Shown here piece by piece: positions 28,022-36,552 of a DNA stretch of 64,000 bases (position 1 is the first letter of the stretch; each line of letters begins with the position of its first letter). Below the pieces are notes generated by a model. It saw nothing but the letters and a program-made list of their open reading frames with translations, made no database searches and was not told where the DNA came from. This DNA is from Pseudomonas baltica (GTDB taxonomy: Bacteria > Pseudomonadota > Gammaproteobacteria > Pseudomonadales > Pseudomonadaceae). The stretch is taken from assembly GCF_014235765.1 (NCBI RefSeq), contig NZ_JACMYH010000002.1, positions 575,890 to 639,889 on the forward strand, given 5' to 3'. The position numbers and the translations under genes were made by a program.

Positions 28022-28121
28022 ACCGGCCTCTCGTTCGCGCAATGAATGTGCAGTTGAGACAGGCACGTCACAGCCGGGATTCAATCATTCTTCATGGATG
28101 AGAGCCGGCAGCTGCCGCAGG

Positions 28122-28844
28122 TCAGAGCATTTCGATGCGCCATGTTGCGCTGTGCAGCTTGATCCTGCGCGGCTTCAGGCTGGCTGGAGGCGTGTCGGCC
28201 AGCGTCTCGAGCAGCGCCTGGGGCTGTTCCATTGGCAGTTCCGCCAGTGCCTCGGGCGGCAGTTCCCACCACTGGCTGGCCAGCAGCCGCTCGATGGTTT
28301 CGGGGTCGAAGCGGTAGCGAATAACCCGTGCCGGCGTGCCGGCGACGATGGCGTAAGGCGGTACGTCCTTGTTCACAAGCGACTGAGCCCCAACCACGGC
28401 ACCCGTGCCGATGCTGATCCCGTCCATGAGCATGGCGTCGCGCCCGATCCACACGTCATGGCCCAGGGTGGTCGGGGTACTGACGTAGTAGCCGGCGACT
28501 TCGGGAGTCCGAGCCGCCCGCAGGGCAAAGAGCTTGCTATGGGTAGACAGCCAGCCCAGCGGGTGGGACTGGCGGCTGTGACCGATGACCGTGCCGGCCG
28601 CAATCGAGCAGTAGCGTCCGATTTCGGACACCTCGTGCAACTCGGCACCGCTCATGATGGCGGTGTGTGCACCAATGCTCAGGCGCTGCCCGAACAGCTT
28701 GACGTCATGCAGCTTGACGCCTTCTTCCAGGGTCAGCTCGATACCATTGCGCAGGCCCCGGCTGCCGCAGTCAAGGCGACACTTGCGTGCCGCCAGGGCC
28801 TTCTTCAGCTTGCGGTCGAGCAGGGCGCGTTTGAGAACGTTCAT
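28122..28844 (-). CDS. Hexapeptide-repeat acyltransferase (CatB/LbH type)
   Basis: A 240-residue left-handed beta-helix protein. Hexad repeats run through about residues 40-180 (IGAHTAIMSGAELHEVSEIGRYCSIAAGTVIGH; LGHDVWIGRDAMLMDGISIGTGAVVGAQSLVNKDVPPYAIVAGTPARVIRYRF). The presumed catalytic His lies in SHPLGWLSTH. This layout is shared by CatB-type acetyltransferases, but the acceptor is unknown; sugar or secondary metabolite is as likely as an antibiotic. The C-terminus (about 50 residues) is a Leu/Pro-rich extension beyond the usual family end. Confidence 0.8.
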   Translation of the reverse strand: MNVLKRALLDRKLKKALAARKCRLDCGSRGLRNGIELTLEEGVKLHDVKLFGQRLSIGAHTAIMSGAELHEVSEIGRYCSIAAGTVIGHSRQSHPLGWLSTHSKLFALRAARTPEVAGYYVSTPTTLGHDVWIGRDAMLMDGISIGTGAVVGAQSLVNKDVPPYAIVAGTPARVIRYRFDPETIERLLASQWWELPPEALAELPMEQPQALLETLADTPPASLKPRRIKLHSATWRIEML

Positions 28845-28896
28845 TGCGTGGGTCCGAATCAGTGAGGCAGACCGCCAGCATATCTCATACGTCGCC

Positions 28897-29958
28897 TCAG
28901 GGAATCAAACGCTCGCTGCGCAGCTTCTCGAACACATCGAAGAACGCCTGGTCACTGGCCTGGAACTCCTTGAAGCCCAAGCGGCGGCTCTTGGAAACGT
29001 CGGTCACCACTTCGATGGGCCGGCCCAGGTCGGCGTCGGTGTGCCATGGTGAAACCAGGCGGTCGATATCGGCTTCCAGCAGGCCATGCTCCTGAGCCAG
29101 CTGCTGCCACACCGCCGCATCGTCGGCCATCTGCTCGGCCAGGGGCGTGACCTGCTGGGGAAAGGGCGAAGCCTGCACACCGAACCAGTCGGCGATCTGC
29201 TGCCACATCCAGCTCCAGCGAAACACGTCGCCGTTGGTCACGTTGAACGCCTGATTGGCCGCGGCAGGCGTCGTGCTGGCCCACAGCAGTTGTTTGGCCA
29301 GTAGGCGAGCATCGGTCATGTCCGTCAGGCTGTCCCACTGCACGCGCGAACCGGGGAACACGAACGGCCGCCCGGTGGCCTTGCAGATCGACGCGTACAC
29401 CGCCAGGGTGGTTGCCATGTTCATGGCGTTGCCCACCGCGACACCGGTGATGGTGTGGGGGCGATGCACGCTCCAGGTGAAGCCATCGCGCTCGGCGGCG
29501 GCGAACACTTCGTCTTCCTGGGCGTAATAGAAATTCTCGACGTCCAGGCGGCCTTGTTCCTCACGGAAGGGTGTCTGTGGCAGGCTGCCCTTGCCGTAGT
29601 TTTCGAACGGGCCCAGGTAGTGCTTGAGGCCGGTCACCAAGGCTACATGCTTGACGCTGCCCGCCGCGCGCAGCGCATCGAGCACGTTGCGCACCATGGC
29701 GGCGTTGACACGGATATTCTCCGCTTCGGTATCCTGGCGAGCCCACGTGGTCAAGAACACGTGGCTGGGCTTCAGCTCGGCCAGTGCCGTGGCCAGGGAG
29801 GCTGGGTCCATCAGGTCGGCCTGCACAGGGGTAACCCCTTCGGCCACGTTGGGCTTGCGCGCCAGTCCGGCAACCTGCCAACCCTGATCCAGCAGCAGTC
29901 GCGAAGTCGCGCTGCCGACGATACCGCTTGCGCCTACTACCAATGCAGAATGAGTCAT
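28897..29958 (-). CDS. PRISE-like SDR family NAD(P)-dependent reductase
   Basis: A 353-residue extended SDR with the cofactor motif VVGASGIVGSA (residues 7-17), ALVTGLKHYLGPFENYG and HRPHTITG, which resemble the progesterone-5-beta-reductase/iridoid synthase (PRISE) group. The conserved VTG-LKHY segment contains the atypical catalytic Lys/Tyr arrangement seen there. Start 29958 with GGAG five nt upstream. A function in reduction of enone-type substrates is inferred only. Confidence 0.82.
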   Translation of the reverse strand: MTHSALVVGASGIVGSATSRLLLDQGWQVAGLARKPNVAEGVTPVQADLMDPASLATALAELKPSHVFLTTWARQDTEAENIRVNAAMVRNVLDALRAAGSVKHVALVTGLKHYLGPFENYGKGSLPQTPFREEQGRLDVENFYYAQEDEVFAAAERDGFTWSVHRPHTITGVAVGNAMNMATTLAVYASICKATGRPFVFPGSRVQWDSLTDMTDARLLAKQLLWASTTPAAANQAFNVTNGDVFRWSWMWQQIADWFGVQASPFPQQVTPLAEQMADDAAVWQQLAQEHGLLEADIDRLVSPWHTDADLGRPIEVVTDVSKSRRLGFKEFQASDQAFFDVFEKLRSERLIP

Positions 29959-30065
29959 GTCGTCTCCAGGTGTGAGTGGATGCTGTGGATGTGGACCGCA
30001 ACATTCCGTCGGGGACTGCATCGGATGGCCTGTGGTGCGACGTCGCAGTGGTGCTGCAACGAGCG

Positions 30066-30614
30066 CTAGCGCTCGTCGAGCGCGAAGCGGGTCAGGCAGA
30101 AGGTGCCCACGCCGGCGTCCTGCAGACGCTGCGAGCCTTGCAACTCGGGCAGGTCGATGATCGCGGCGGCCTCGAACACCTCGGCCCCCATGCGCCGAAC
30201 CAGATTGGCCGCGGCGATCAGGGTGCCGCCGGTGGCGATCAAGTCGTCGAACAGCACCAGCGAGTCGCCTTCGCACAGGCTGTCGGCATGCACCTCCAGG
30301 AACGCTTCGCCGTATTCGGTCTGGTAACCCTCGCTCAGCACATGGGCGGGCAGCTTGCCTTGCTTGCGGAACAGGATCAGCGGCTTGTTCAGCTGGTGGG
30401 CAACGATGGAACCGATCAGAAAACCGCGCGCATCCATGGCGCCGATATGGCTGAACGGGGCGTCGATGTAGCGGTGCACGAAACTGTCGATTACCAGGCG
30501 CAGAGCCTTGGGCGACTGGAACAGCGGGGTGATGTCACGAAACACCACGCCGGGCTTGGGGAAATCCGGCACAGGGCGGATCAGGGATTTGAAGCTGTGT
30601 TCGTCGAAAACCAT
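30066..30614 (-). CDS. apt: Adenine phosphoribosyltransferase
   Basis: A 182-residue purine salvage enzyme that makes AMP from adenine and PRPP. It has the APRT N-terminus ([21 protein letters not shown]), the flexible loop region ([21 protein letters not shown]) and the PRPP-binding motif [13 protein letters not shown]. It follows anr on the same strand after a 76-nt gap, the usual Pseudomonas order. Confidence 0.97.
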   Translation of the reverse strand: MVFDEHSFKSLIRPVPDFPKPGVVFRDITPLFQSPKALRLVIDSFVHRYIDAPFSHIGAMDARGFLIGSIVAHQLNKPLILFRKQGKLPAHVLSEGYQTEYGEAFLEVHADSLCEGDSLVLFDDLIATGGTLIAAANLVRRMGAEVFEAAAIIDLPELQGSQRLQDAGVGTFCLTRFALDER

Positions 30615-30690
30615 CGGTCGTAGCTCTGGCAGGGCAGGGGTCGTGCAGTATAACCCTCAGTGGTGGCCAGTACTGCCCCACCTGGCGTGC

Positions 30691-31425
30691 TCATTCGAGC
30701 ACCGTGCCACCGGCCACGGCGCACAGGCGTTGCGCATCGAGGATGCGTACTTCCTTGCCGTGCGCTTCGAGCAGCCCACCGTGCTGGAACCGAGTGAGCA
30801 CCCGTGACACCGTTTCCATCGCCATGCCCAGGAAGTTGCCGATCTCGTTGCGCGACATGCTCAGACGAAACTGCACCGCCGAGTAGCCGCGTGCAGTGTG
30901 CCGGGCCGACAGATTGGCCAGGAAGGTCGCGATACGCTCCTCGGCGGTCTTTTTCGACAGCAGCAGCATCATTTGTTGATCGTCGCGGATCTCGCGACTC
31001 ATCACCCGCATGAGCTGGCGACGCAGCTGCGGCAGCTGCACCGACAGCTCGTCGAGGCGTTCGAAAGGAATCTCGCACACCGACGTGGTTTCCTGTGCCT
31101 GCGCGGTCACCGGATACACCAGGCGGTCCATCCCGGACAACCCCAGCAGTTCGCTGGGCAGATGAAATCCGGTGATCTGCTCTTCACCCCTGTCGCTCAG
31201 GCTGAAAGTCTTCAACGCACCGGAACGCACGGCATATACGGCTGCGAAGGCTTCCCCCTGGCGAAACAGGAACTCACCCTTCTTCAGCGGGCGGCCGCGC
31301 TTGATGATGTCGTCCAGCGCATCCATGTCGGCCAGTTCCAGTGACAGCGGCAGGCACAGCGGCGCCAGGCTGCAGTCCTTGCAGTGGGCCTGATGAGGGG
31401 CGCGGTTTTTCGCCGGCTCGGACAT
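30691..31425 (-). CDS. anr: Anaerobic regulator Anr (FNR family)
   Basis: A 244-residue oxygen-sensing CRP/FNR activator. Four cysteines in the FNR arrangement (Cys15, 18, 24 and 117) can hold a [4Fe-4S] cluster. The cyclic-nucleotide-like domain is at about 30-150, and the DNA-recognition helix SRNEIGNFLGMAMETVSRVLTRF carries the ExxSR residues for TTGAT half-sites. It would control microaerobic respiration, including the c-type cytochromes matured by ccm. hemN, which lies upstream of anr in several Pseudomonas, is not found upstream here. Confidence 0.96.
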   Translation of the reverse strand: MSEPAKNRAPHQAHCKDCSLAPLCLPLSLELADMDALDDIIKRGRPLKKGEFLFRQGEAFAAVYAVRSGALKTFSLSDRGEEQITGFHLPSELLGLSGMDRLVYPVTAQAQETTSVCEIPFERLDELSVQLPQLRRQLMRVMSREIRDDQQMMLLLSKKTAEERIATFLANLSARHTARGYSAVQFRLSMSRNEIGNFLGMAMETVSRVLTRFQHGGLLEAHGKEVRILDAQRLCAVAGGTVLE

Positions 31426-31605
31426 TGCTTCGATCCTTGTTGAAACGTATTGATAAGTGCAAGTTCATCCCTGCAAGGGTAACCCAGCCGCGCGCCTGCA
31501 AGCCAACAACCGCCTGCACGCTCGGCGCACCCAGGGAACTACAGGTGGCCAACGGGCTCAGCTACAACAGGAAACCCATCACGTCATTGCCCGAGGTAAG
31601 CATCC

Positions 31606-31980
31606 ATGAAAGCGCTCTTGCACGCCCTGAAGTACACCGGCCTGGTTGGAATGCTCTTCGCTGCCTCGTGCGGTGTGGGTGCTGCGCCGGGCGTCAGTGC
31701 CTCGAGCCCGGCGGCGGGTTCCGCTGCCAGCCCCGCAAGCACCACGGCCCCGGCACCTGGCACCGCCTCGACACCCGGCACTGCGCAGCCCCAGGCCAAC
31801 ACCACGCGCAACCCCTCCAGCAGCATGAATCGCGCGCCGGCCACTCGAAGTTCGAGTACGATCCCAAGGCCTGCGCCCTCGGCATCGCCTGAAGGCGGCG
31901 ATATGCTCCAGCAGCAGCGCCAGCAAAGCGGTGAGCAGATGATCCAGGAACGCAAGGGGCGCGCAGCGGACAGCAACTGA
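31606..31980 (+). CDS. Small exported Ala/Ser/Pro-rich protein, function unknown
   Basis: A 124-residue protein with an N-terminal signal ([26 protein letters not shown]; the Cys is at a poor lipobox) and a low-complexity body of Ala, Ser, Thr and Pro. It ends in a charged Gln-rich segment ([20 protein letters not shown]). A GAGG nine nt before the ATG supports translation. It is followed 22 nt later by an SDR gene. I do not recognise a family. Confidence 0.6.
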   Translation: MKALLHALKYTGLVGMLFAASCGVGAAPGVSASSPAAGSAASPASTTAPAPGTASTPGTAQPQANTTRNPSSSMNRAPATRSSSTIPRPAPSASPEGGDMLQQQRQQSGEQMIQERKGRAADSN

Positions 31981-32002
31981 TCCTGAAACCGGAGAGACAA
32001 GT

Positions 32003-32755
32003 ATGTCGAAGAAGATAGCGTTGGTGACAGGTGCCGGCAGCGGCATTGGCCAGGCAACGGCCCTCGGTTTGGCAGCCGACGGCTTCTGCGTGGTGCTGGC
32101 AGGCAGACGTCTGGAGACCGTGCAGGCCGTGGCTCGGAAGATCGCCGAGCAGGGCGGTGAAGCCCTGGCCGTGGCGGCCGATGTGCGTGACAGTGCCAGC
32201 GTGGACGCGTTGTTCGCCAGGGTCGAAGAGACTTACGGGCGCCTTGACGTCATCTTCAACAATGCCGGCATCGGCGCGCCCGCAGTGCCCATCGACGAGC
32301 TGGACGTGGCCAAATGGGCCGACGTACTGCAGACCAACGTCACCGGGGTTTTTCTGTGTTGTCGCGCGGCGTTCGGGTTGATGCGCCGACAGCAGCCGCA
32401 AGGTGGCCGGATCATCAACAACGGGTCGATCTCGGCGCACACGCCACGCAGTTTCAGCATGCCCTATACCGCCAGCAAGCACGCCGTGCTCGGCATTACC
32501 AAAAGCCTTGCGCTCGATGGTCGCGAGTTCAACATCGCCTGCAGCCAGATCGACATTGGCAACGCCCTCACCGATTTGTCGGCGCGCATGACCAAGGGTG
32601 TTCGCCAGGCCAATGGCGACATCGCCGTCGAACCCATGGTCGATATGGTTCACGTTGTCGACGCGGTTCGCTATATCGCCAAGCTGCCTCTATCGGCCAA
32701 CGTACTCAACATGACCGTCATGGCGACCAACATGCCGTTCGTTGGCCGCGGCTGA
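32003..32755 (+). CDS. SDR-family oxidoreductase
   Basis: A 250-residue short-chain dehydrogenase with TGAGSGIG (residues 9-16), the LAGRR segment that favours NADP(H), NNAGIGAP, catalytic Ser in NNGSISAH and YTASKH (Tyr and Lys of the active site). GGAGA lies nine nt before the ATG. Substrate unknown. The first-gene neighbour is the small exported protein, which may share its transcript. Confidence 0.9.
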   Translation: MSKKIALVTGAGSGIGQATALGLAADGFCVVLAGRRLETVQAVARKIAEQGGEALAVAADVRDSASVDALFARVEETYGRLDVIFNNAGIGAPAVPIDELDVAKWADVLQTNVTGVFLCCRAAFGLMRRQQPQGGRIINNGSISAHTPRSFSMPYTASKHAVLGITKSLALDGREFNIACSQIDIGNALTDLSARMTKGVRQANGDIAVEPMVDMVHVVDAVRYIAKLPLSANVLNMTVMATNMPFVGRG

Positions 32756-32875
32756 AGTGCGCTCTGCCAGCCCGTCGCCTGTCTGGCGGGCACGTGCCAC
32801 TGTCGATCCAGGCAAGGTACGGTTTATCATTCGTGCACTTTCACCTGTGTACGTCCTGCCGGAGCCTTGCTACCG

Positions 32876-33568
32876 ATGTCACTGATCCATCACTCCACCT
32901 GCGCGCCGTCCGAAGACGTCAAGAGCCAATTGCTGCAGATTGTGGTCGACTACCTTACCGACATCAGCAGCCTGGGCATCACCCCGAGCAACCCTTTGTA
33001 CCAGCTGTACCAATACGGCGTCGGCTATGAAGTGCATCTGTACCTGGAAGCGATGGCCGGAGGGCGTGAGGTAATACCGGAGCTGGTGCTGGCGTTCGAC
33101 CCTGCGCAACCGGAAACGCTCGACGGCTTCGCCTTGTTCCTGCGAGCCGCCCATGACCCCGCAGTGTGCACGGTGGCCTACATGGCAGTGCGCATGGCGC
33201 GGCGCAGGCAGGGAGTGGCGCGGGCGTTAGTCGAGGCCATCCGGGTGCGTCATGCCCACGTCGAACTGGCGTGCGTAGTGGGCAAGGTGCCCTGGTTCGA
33301 GAATCTGGGCTTTCAGGTGATCGGCGCGCAGGGCCCGCAGGTCAAGCTGAGCAGCGATGGCGGGGCAACCGACCAACCCATTGCCGTGCTGGATGTCGCA
33401 CCTGTCTACGCTTCGCTGGAGGTCCGCCAGATTCATGCCTATCTGCTCAATCAGCATGGGCGTAAAGCCATGCTCGAGGCCGAACGAAAACGTGACCGCC
33501 AGCTCGACCAAATGACGCGCCAGGCAGCGACATTCGCCAGGGATGCCCTGCAAGGCAAGCCATGTTGA
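32876..33568 (+). CDS. GNAT-type N-acetyltransferase-like protein
   Basis: A 230-residue protein. The middle carries a GNAT acetyl-CoA-binding segment (TVAYMAVRMARRRQGVARALVEAIRVRHAHVEL, with RRRQGVA as the Q/RxxGxG/A loop) followed by WFENLGFQVIG. The C-terminal 60 residues (RQIHAYLLNQHGRKAMLEAERKRDRQLDQMTR) are helical and charged. Start 32876 (MSLIHHS) is preferred over TTG 32867, with GGAG 11 nt upstream. The acetyl acceptor is unknown. Confidence 0.78.
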   Translation: MSLIHHSTCAPSEDVKSQLLQIVVDYLTDISSLGITPSNPLYQLYQYGVGYEVHLYLEAMAGGREVIPELVLAFDPAQPETLDGFALFLRAAHDPAVCTVAYMAVRMARRRQGVARALVEAIRVRHAHVELACVVGKVPWFENLGFQVIGAQGPQVKLSSDGGATDQPIAVLDVAPVYASLEVRQIHAYLLNQHGRKAMLEAERKRDRQLDQMTRQAATFARDALQGKPC

Positions 33569-33581
33569 GGTGCTTTACCCA

Positions 33582-33947
33582 TCAATGCATGTGCAGTGAG
33601 GTCGTCACCTTGCTCAACAGCCGTTCGTTGGTCCACGGCTTTGGCAGAAACTGAACATTCGGCCCCAGATCCAGGTCGCGACCCGAGTAACCGGAGGTCA
33701 ACAGAATCGGCAGGGTAGGCCAGCGCTCGGCGGCCATCTTGCTCAAGTCGTAGCCGTCCATATGCCCCGGCATACGGATATCGCTGACGACCATGTTGAC
33801 TTCTCCCGGATGCGTCTCGAGAAAGTCGTAGCCTTGGTCGGCGGTTGCGAATGCCGTCACCTCGAAACCTGCATCTTCGAGCACCGTCGTCAGCAGGAGG
33901 CGGATAAGGTCCTCATCTTCAAGGACTAGAATGGAGGCGGTAGTCAT
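33582..33947 (-). CDS. Single-domain response regulator
   Basis: A 121-residue lone receiver domain. It has the acidic cluster (LEDED), the phospho-acceptor Asp in VVSDIRMPGHMDG, the Thr/Ser of LLTSGYSG and the Lys of LPKPW, so it should be phosphorylatable. There is no output domain. The PKPW and LTSGYSG forms are typical of receivers paired with hybrid or HWE-type histidine kinases; no kinase is adjacent, so the partner lies elsewhere. Confidence 0.9.
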   Translation of the reverse strand: MTTASILVLEDEDLIRLLLTTVLEDAGFEVTAFATADQGYDFLETHPGEVNMVVSDIRMPGHMDGYDLSKMAAERWPTLPILLTSGYSGRDLDLGPNVQFLPKPWTNERLLSKVTTSLHMH

Positions 33948-34272
33948 GGGGGCGTCCCTTCAATGATGCGTAAGCGTCTGAACAGTCGACTGACGCAACG
34001 CGCAAGGGTTCTGTGCCTTAAAAAAAAGACTGACGAAAGGGCATAAACTGTTGCGCACAAGTTACGGATATGCAAAGAGAACGGCGCGTTTCCGCGGCCG
34101 CGACCAAAGTCATTATCGGTAGCAATTTGCCGTCGGACGAGCCACTGCCTGGCTGGCCGGTGACTAAGCGCAGGTGCTAACCTGCGGCCCGGCGCTGCGC
34201 CGTGGCCGTTTTGCTAGCGCCCTGGGCGGCAGTGCTGCGGGTGCAGCGGTATTCTTTCGAATGAGTCCGATC
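33948..34272. other. Intergenic region between divergent genes
   Basis: 325 bp containing no credible gene. It includes a run of eight A (34022-34029) in TTAAAAAAAAGACTG and an AACCTGCGG segment forming a short inverted repeat with CGCAGGTGCT (near 34170-34185). It should hold the promoters of the receiver gene (-) and the DUF945 gene (+), but no consensus boxes could be assigned with confidence. Confidence 0.4.
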
Positions 34273-35760
34273 ATGAACAAAGCAACAGGCATCATCGCCG
34301 GCATCGTCGTCATGGCTGCGGCCGCCACCCTGGGTGGCGCCTGGTATACTGGCACCCAGTTGGAGCCGGTCCTCGGCAATGCCATCGAGCAGGCCAATCG
34401 CGAATTGGCTGCCTCCTTCAGCGTCGACGGCCAGCCGGGCATGCAGATCGAATTGCTGTCCCTGGAGCGGTATTTCTTCACCAGCACCGCGCACTACCGA
34501 CTCAGACTTCACGGCATGCAGGCCGAGGGTGGGCCCGAAAACCGCGAGTTGTTGCTGATCGATCATATCGAGCACGGGCCGCTGCCCTGGTCACACCTGA
34601 AAACGTTCAGGTTGATGCCGGTGATGGCCGCGAGCAACTTCGCCCTCGAGCGCAACGCCGACACCCAAGCCTGGTTTGCCATGAGTCAGGAGCAGCCGCC
34701 GTTGCGCGGTCAGGCCAGCATCGGTTACGACGGTGCCAGTGACACGCGCCTGCAACTGTTGCCGCTCGACGCCCGCGAGGGCAACGACACCGTGAAATTT
34801 TCCGGCTTGAACGCCCGCCTGGTGTTGAGCGCCGACGCCAGCCATTACAGCCTGACCGGCCGCAGCGAAGAACTGCTGGCCGACATCGAAGGCCAGGCAG
34901 GTCGCCTGCAGGCGCAATTCAAAGGCTTGAGCTTCGATACCGGCGGCACCCTGGGTACCTCTGGCCTGTACCTGGGGCACTCGGAACTCAAACTGGCCCA
35001 GGCCAGTCTGCAGGGCGCCGAGATCGCCCCCGTCCAGGTGGAAAACCTTGCCGCTTCCGGCCTGATGCAGGAAGTGGAGGGCAAGCTTGACGTCCAGGCC
35101 AGCTACAGTATCGGCGCCGTGAACTATGCCAGCCGACCAGTCGGCGCGCTGCAGATGAGCATCAAGCTGGCCAACCTCGATATCGTTGCCAGTCGGGAAT
35201 TCGGTGATTTCTATCGAACGGTCATCGCGCCGCAGTGGCAGACACCTTTGCCAGATGGAACATTGCCACCCTTGCGCTTGAGCATTGCCCAGCGGCAACA
35301 ATTGGAAACGCTCATCGGCAGGCTGCTGGATGCCAAGCCCCAGTTGCAATTGGAACGCTTGAGCCTGGCCACCGACCACGGCGAAAGTCATTTGAGCATG
35401 ACGGCTCGCCTGGCCAATCCCGCGCCGGCCAAACCTGGCTCGCCAGCCTATTGGCCCGCACTCATCGCCAATGTGCAGGCGGATCTGCAACTGTCCAAGC
35501 CGATGCTGGCAGACGTCGGCAGCCTGCAGGCCAGGCTCCAGGGGCAGACGGACCCGGCCCGTGTGGAACAGGCCGGACGGGATCTGAGCGCTACCGTCGC
35601 CGGGCTGGGGCAGATGCTCGGGCTGGTCAAGGACGAAGGCGAGCATTTACGTGCCAGCCTGCGTTACAGCGATGCCGTGGTGGATTTCAACGGCCAGAAG
35701 ATGCCCCTGTCGCAGTTCGCGCAGATGCTCGGACAGTTCAGCAGCATCGGTCAGCGCTGA
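34273..35760 (+). CDS. DUF945 (YdgA-like) envelope protein
   Basis: A 495-residue protein with an N-terminal signal-anchor (GIIAGIVVMAAAATLGGAWYTG) and a long periplasmic region of the DUF945 family (LLIDHIEHGPLPW; many beta-strand-like alternating hydrophobic stretches; the terminal QFAQMLGQFSSIGQR). Start 34273 (MNKATG) chosen; ATG 34261 (MSPIMNK) is an alternative. Its role is unknown in general, though YdgA is an inner-membrane protein in E. coli. Confidence 0.85.
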   Translation: MNKATGIIAGIVVMAAAATLGGAWYTGTQLEPVLGNAIEQANRELAASFSVDGQPGMQIELLSLERYFFTSTAHYRLRLHGMQAEGGPENRELLLIDHIEHGPLPWSHLKTFRLMPVMAASNFALERNADTQAWFAMSQEQPPLRGQASIGYDGASDTRLQLLPLDAREGNDTVKFSGLNARLVLSADASHYSLTGRSEELLADIEGQAGRLQAQFKGLSFDTGGTLGTSGLYLGHSELKLAQASLQGAEIAPVQVENLAASGLMQEVEGKLDVQASYSIGAVNYASRPVGALQMSIKLANLDIVASREFGDFYRTVIAPQWQTPLPDGTLPPLRLSIAQRQQLETLIGRLLDAKPQLQLERLSLATDHGESHLSMTARLANPAPAKPGSPAYWPALIANVQADLQLSKPMLADVGSLQARLQGQTDPARVEQAGRDLSATVAGLGQMLGLVKDEGEHLRASLRYSDAVVDFNGQKMPLSQFAQMLGQFSSIGQR

Positions 35761-35782
35761 CGGCAGGCGGCCGCCGTACGCG

Positions 35783-36316
35783 TCAGTCGCGTTGCGGCGG
35801 CAGCATCCGCTCGAGCATGCCGTCCCGGCGCACCGCCACGTGCCATACCGTGGCGGCGACATGCATGATGATCAATCCGTACAGCGCGAATTGCCCCCAC
35901 ACATGTACGGTGTTGGCGAATTTACCCAGCGCCTCGTTCTGGACGAACCCAGGCAGCGACACCAGCCCGAAAAACGGCACGTCCTGGCCATTGCCGGCCA
36001 TCAGGTAGCCGGTCACTGGCATGGTCAGTAACACGGCGTACAGCAAGCCATGATTCAGATGGGCCAATACCCGCGTACCGGCACCGATCTCCGCTCGATA
36101 GGCTGGCGCCCGGTGGCGCCAGCGCCAGGTCAGCCGGATCAGCACCAGAAGGGCGACACTGATGCCCATGGATTCATGTGTCAGGTACCAGAGCACCCGT
36201 ACCGGACCGGGCGGAAAATTCTCCGCTACCCACACGCACGGCAGCACCAGGCACAGCGCAGCGACCGTCAGCCAATGCAGGGCCTGGGCAAAGCCGTTGT
36301 AGCGTTCGATAGCCAT
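35783..36316 (-). CDS. Cytochrome b561 family protein
   Basis: A 177-residue four-helix di-haem membrane protein. His ligands are seen in FAQALHWLTVA, YLTHESMGISV, LAHLNHGLLYAVLLTMPVTGY and LIIMHVAATVWH. Such proteins pass electrons from quinols, for example to superoxide or periplasmic partners (CybB-like). The start at 36316 has GAGGAG about nine nt upstream; the in-frame extension to 36424 is not convincing. Confidence 0.92.
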   Translation of the reverse strand: MAIERYNGFAQALHWLTVAALCLVLPCVWVAENFPPGPVRVLWYLTHESMGISVALLVLIRLTWRWRHRAPAYRAEIGAGTRVLAHLNHGLLYAVLLTMPVTGYLMAGNGQDVPFFGLVSLPGFVQNEALGKFANTVHVWGQFALYGLIIMHVAATVWHVAVRRDGMLERMLPPQRD

Positions 36317-36434
36317 GCACTCACTCCTCAAGACGTGACACTCACCTGCGGTGCCCGGTTGGACCGATCGACCCGTGCGCTGCTCACTGTTGGTCAAAGC
36401 CCAGCCGTCAGTCAAATCCGACACATCGTGTCAT

Positions 36435-36465
36435 GGAAATAACTACCGACAGTCGGAAATAACTA
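36435..36465. repeat. Direct repeat GGAAATAACTA, 20-bp period
   Basis: Two exact copies of the 11-mer GGAAATAACTA at 36435-36445 and 36455-36465. The two-helical-turn spacing suggests a same-face regulator site between the cytochrome b561 and chemoreceptor genes. Confidence 0.5.
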
Positions 36466-36494
36466 GTGGCATCAGGCTATTATTGGATCCACGC

Positions 36495-36521
36495 TAAATA
36501 CTGTCACACATTTGCCGATAG
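36495..36521 (+). promoter_or_regulatory. Sigma-28 (FliA) promoter of the chemoreceptor gene
   Basis: TAAATACT (36495-36502), an 11-nt spacer, then GCCGATAG (36514-36521), closely matching the flagellar class consensus TAAAGTTT-N11-GCCGATAA. It lies 31 nt before the chemoreceptor ATG. Confidence 0.85.
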
Positions 36522-36552
36522 CCCGTGCAACATCACAGCGGACCTACCGGCC

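Noticed and set aside
31426..31460. Anr box (TTGAT-N4-ATCAA) for autoregulation upstream of anr
   Set aside because: Only ATTGAT and scattered half-sites are present; no palindrome with correct spacing was found.
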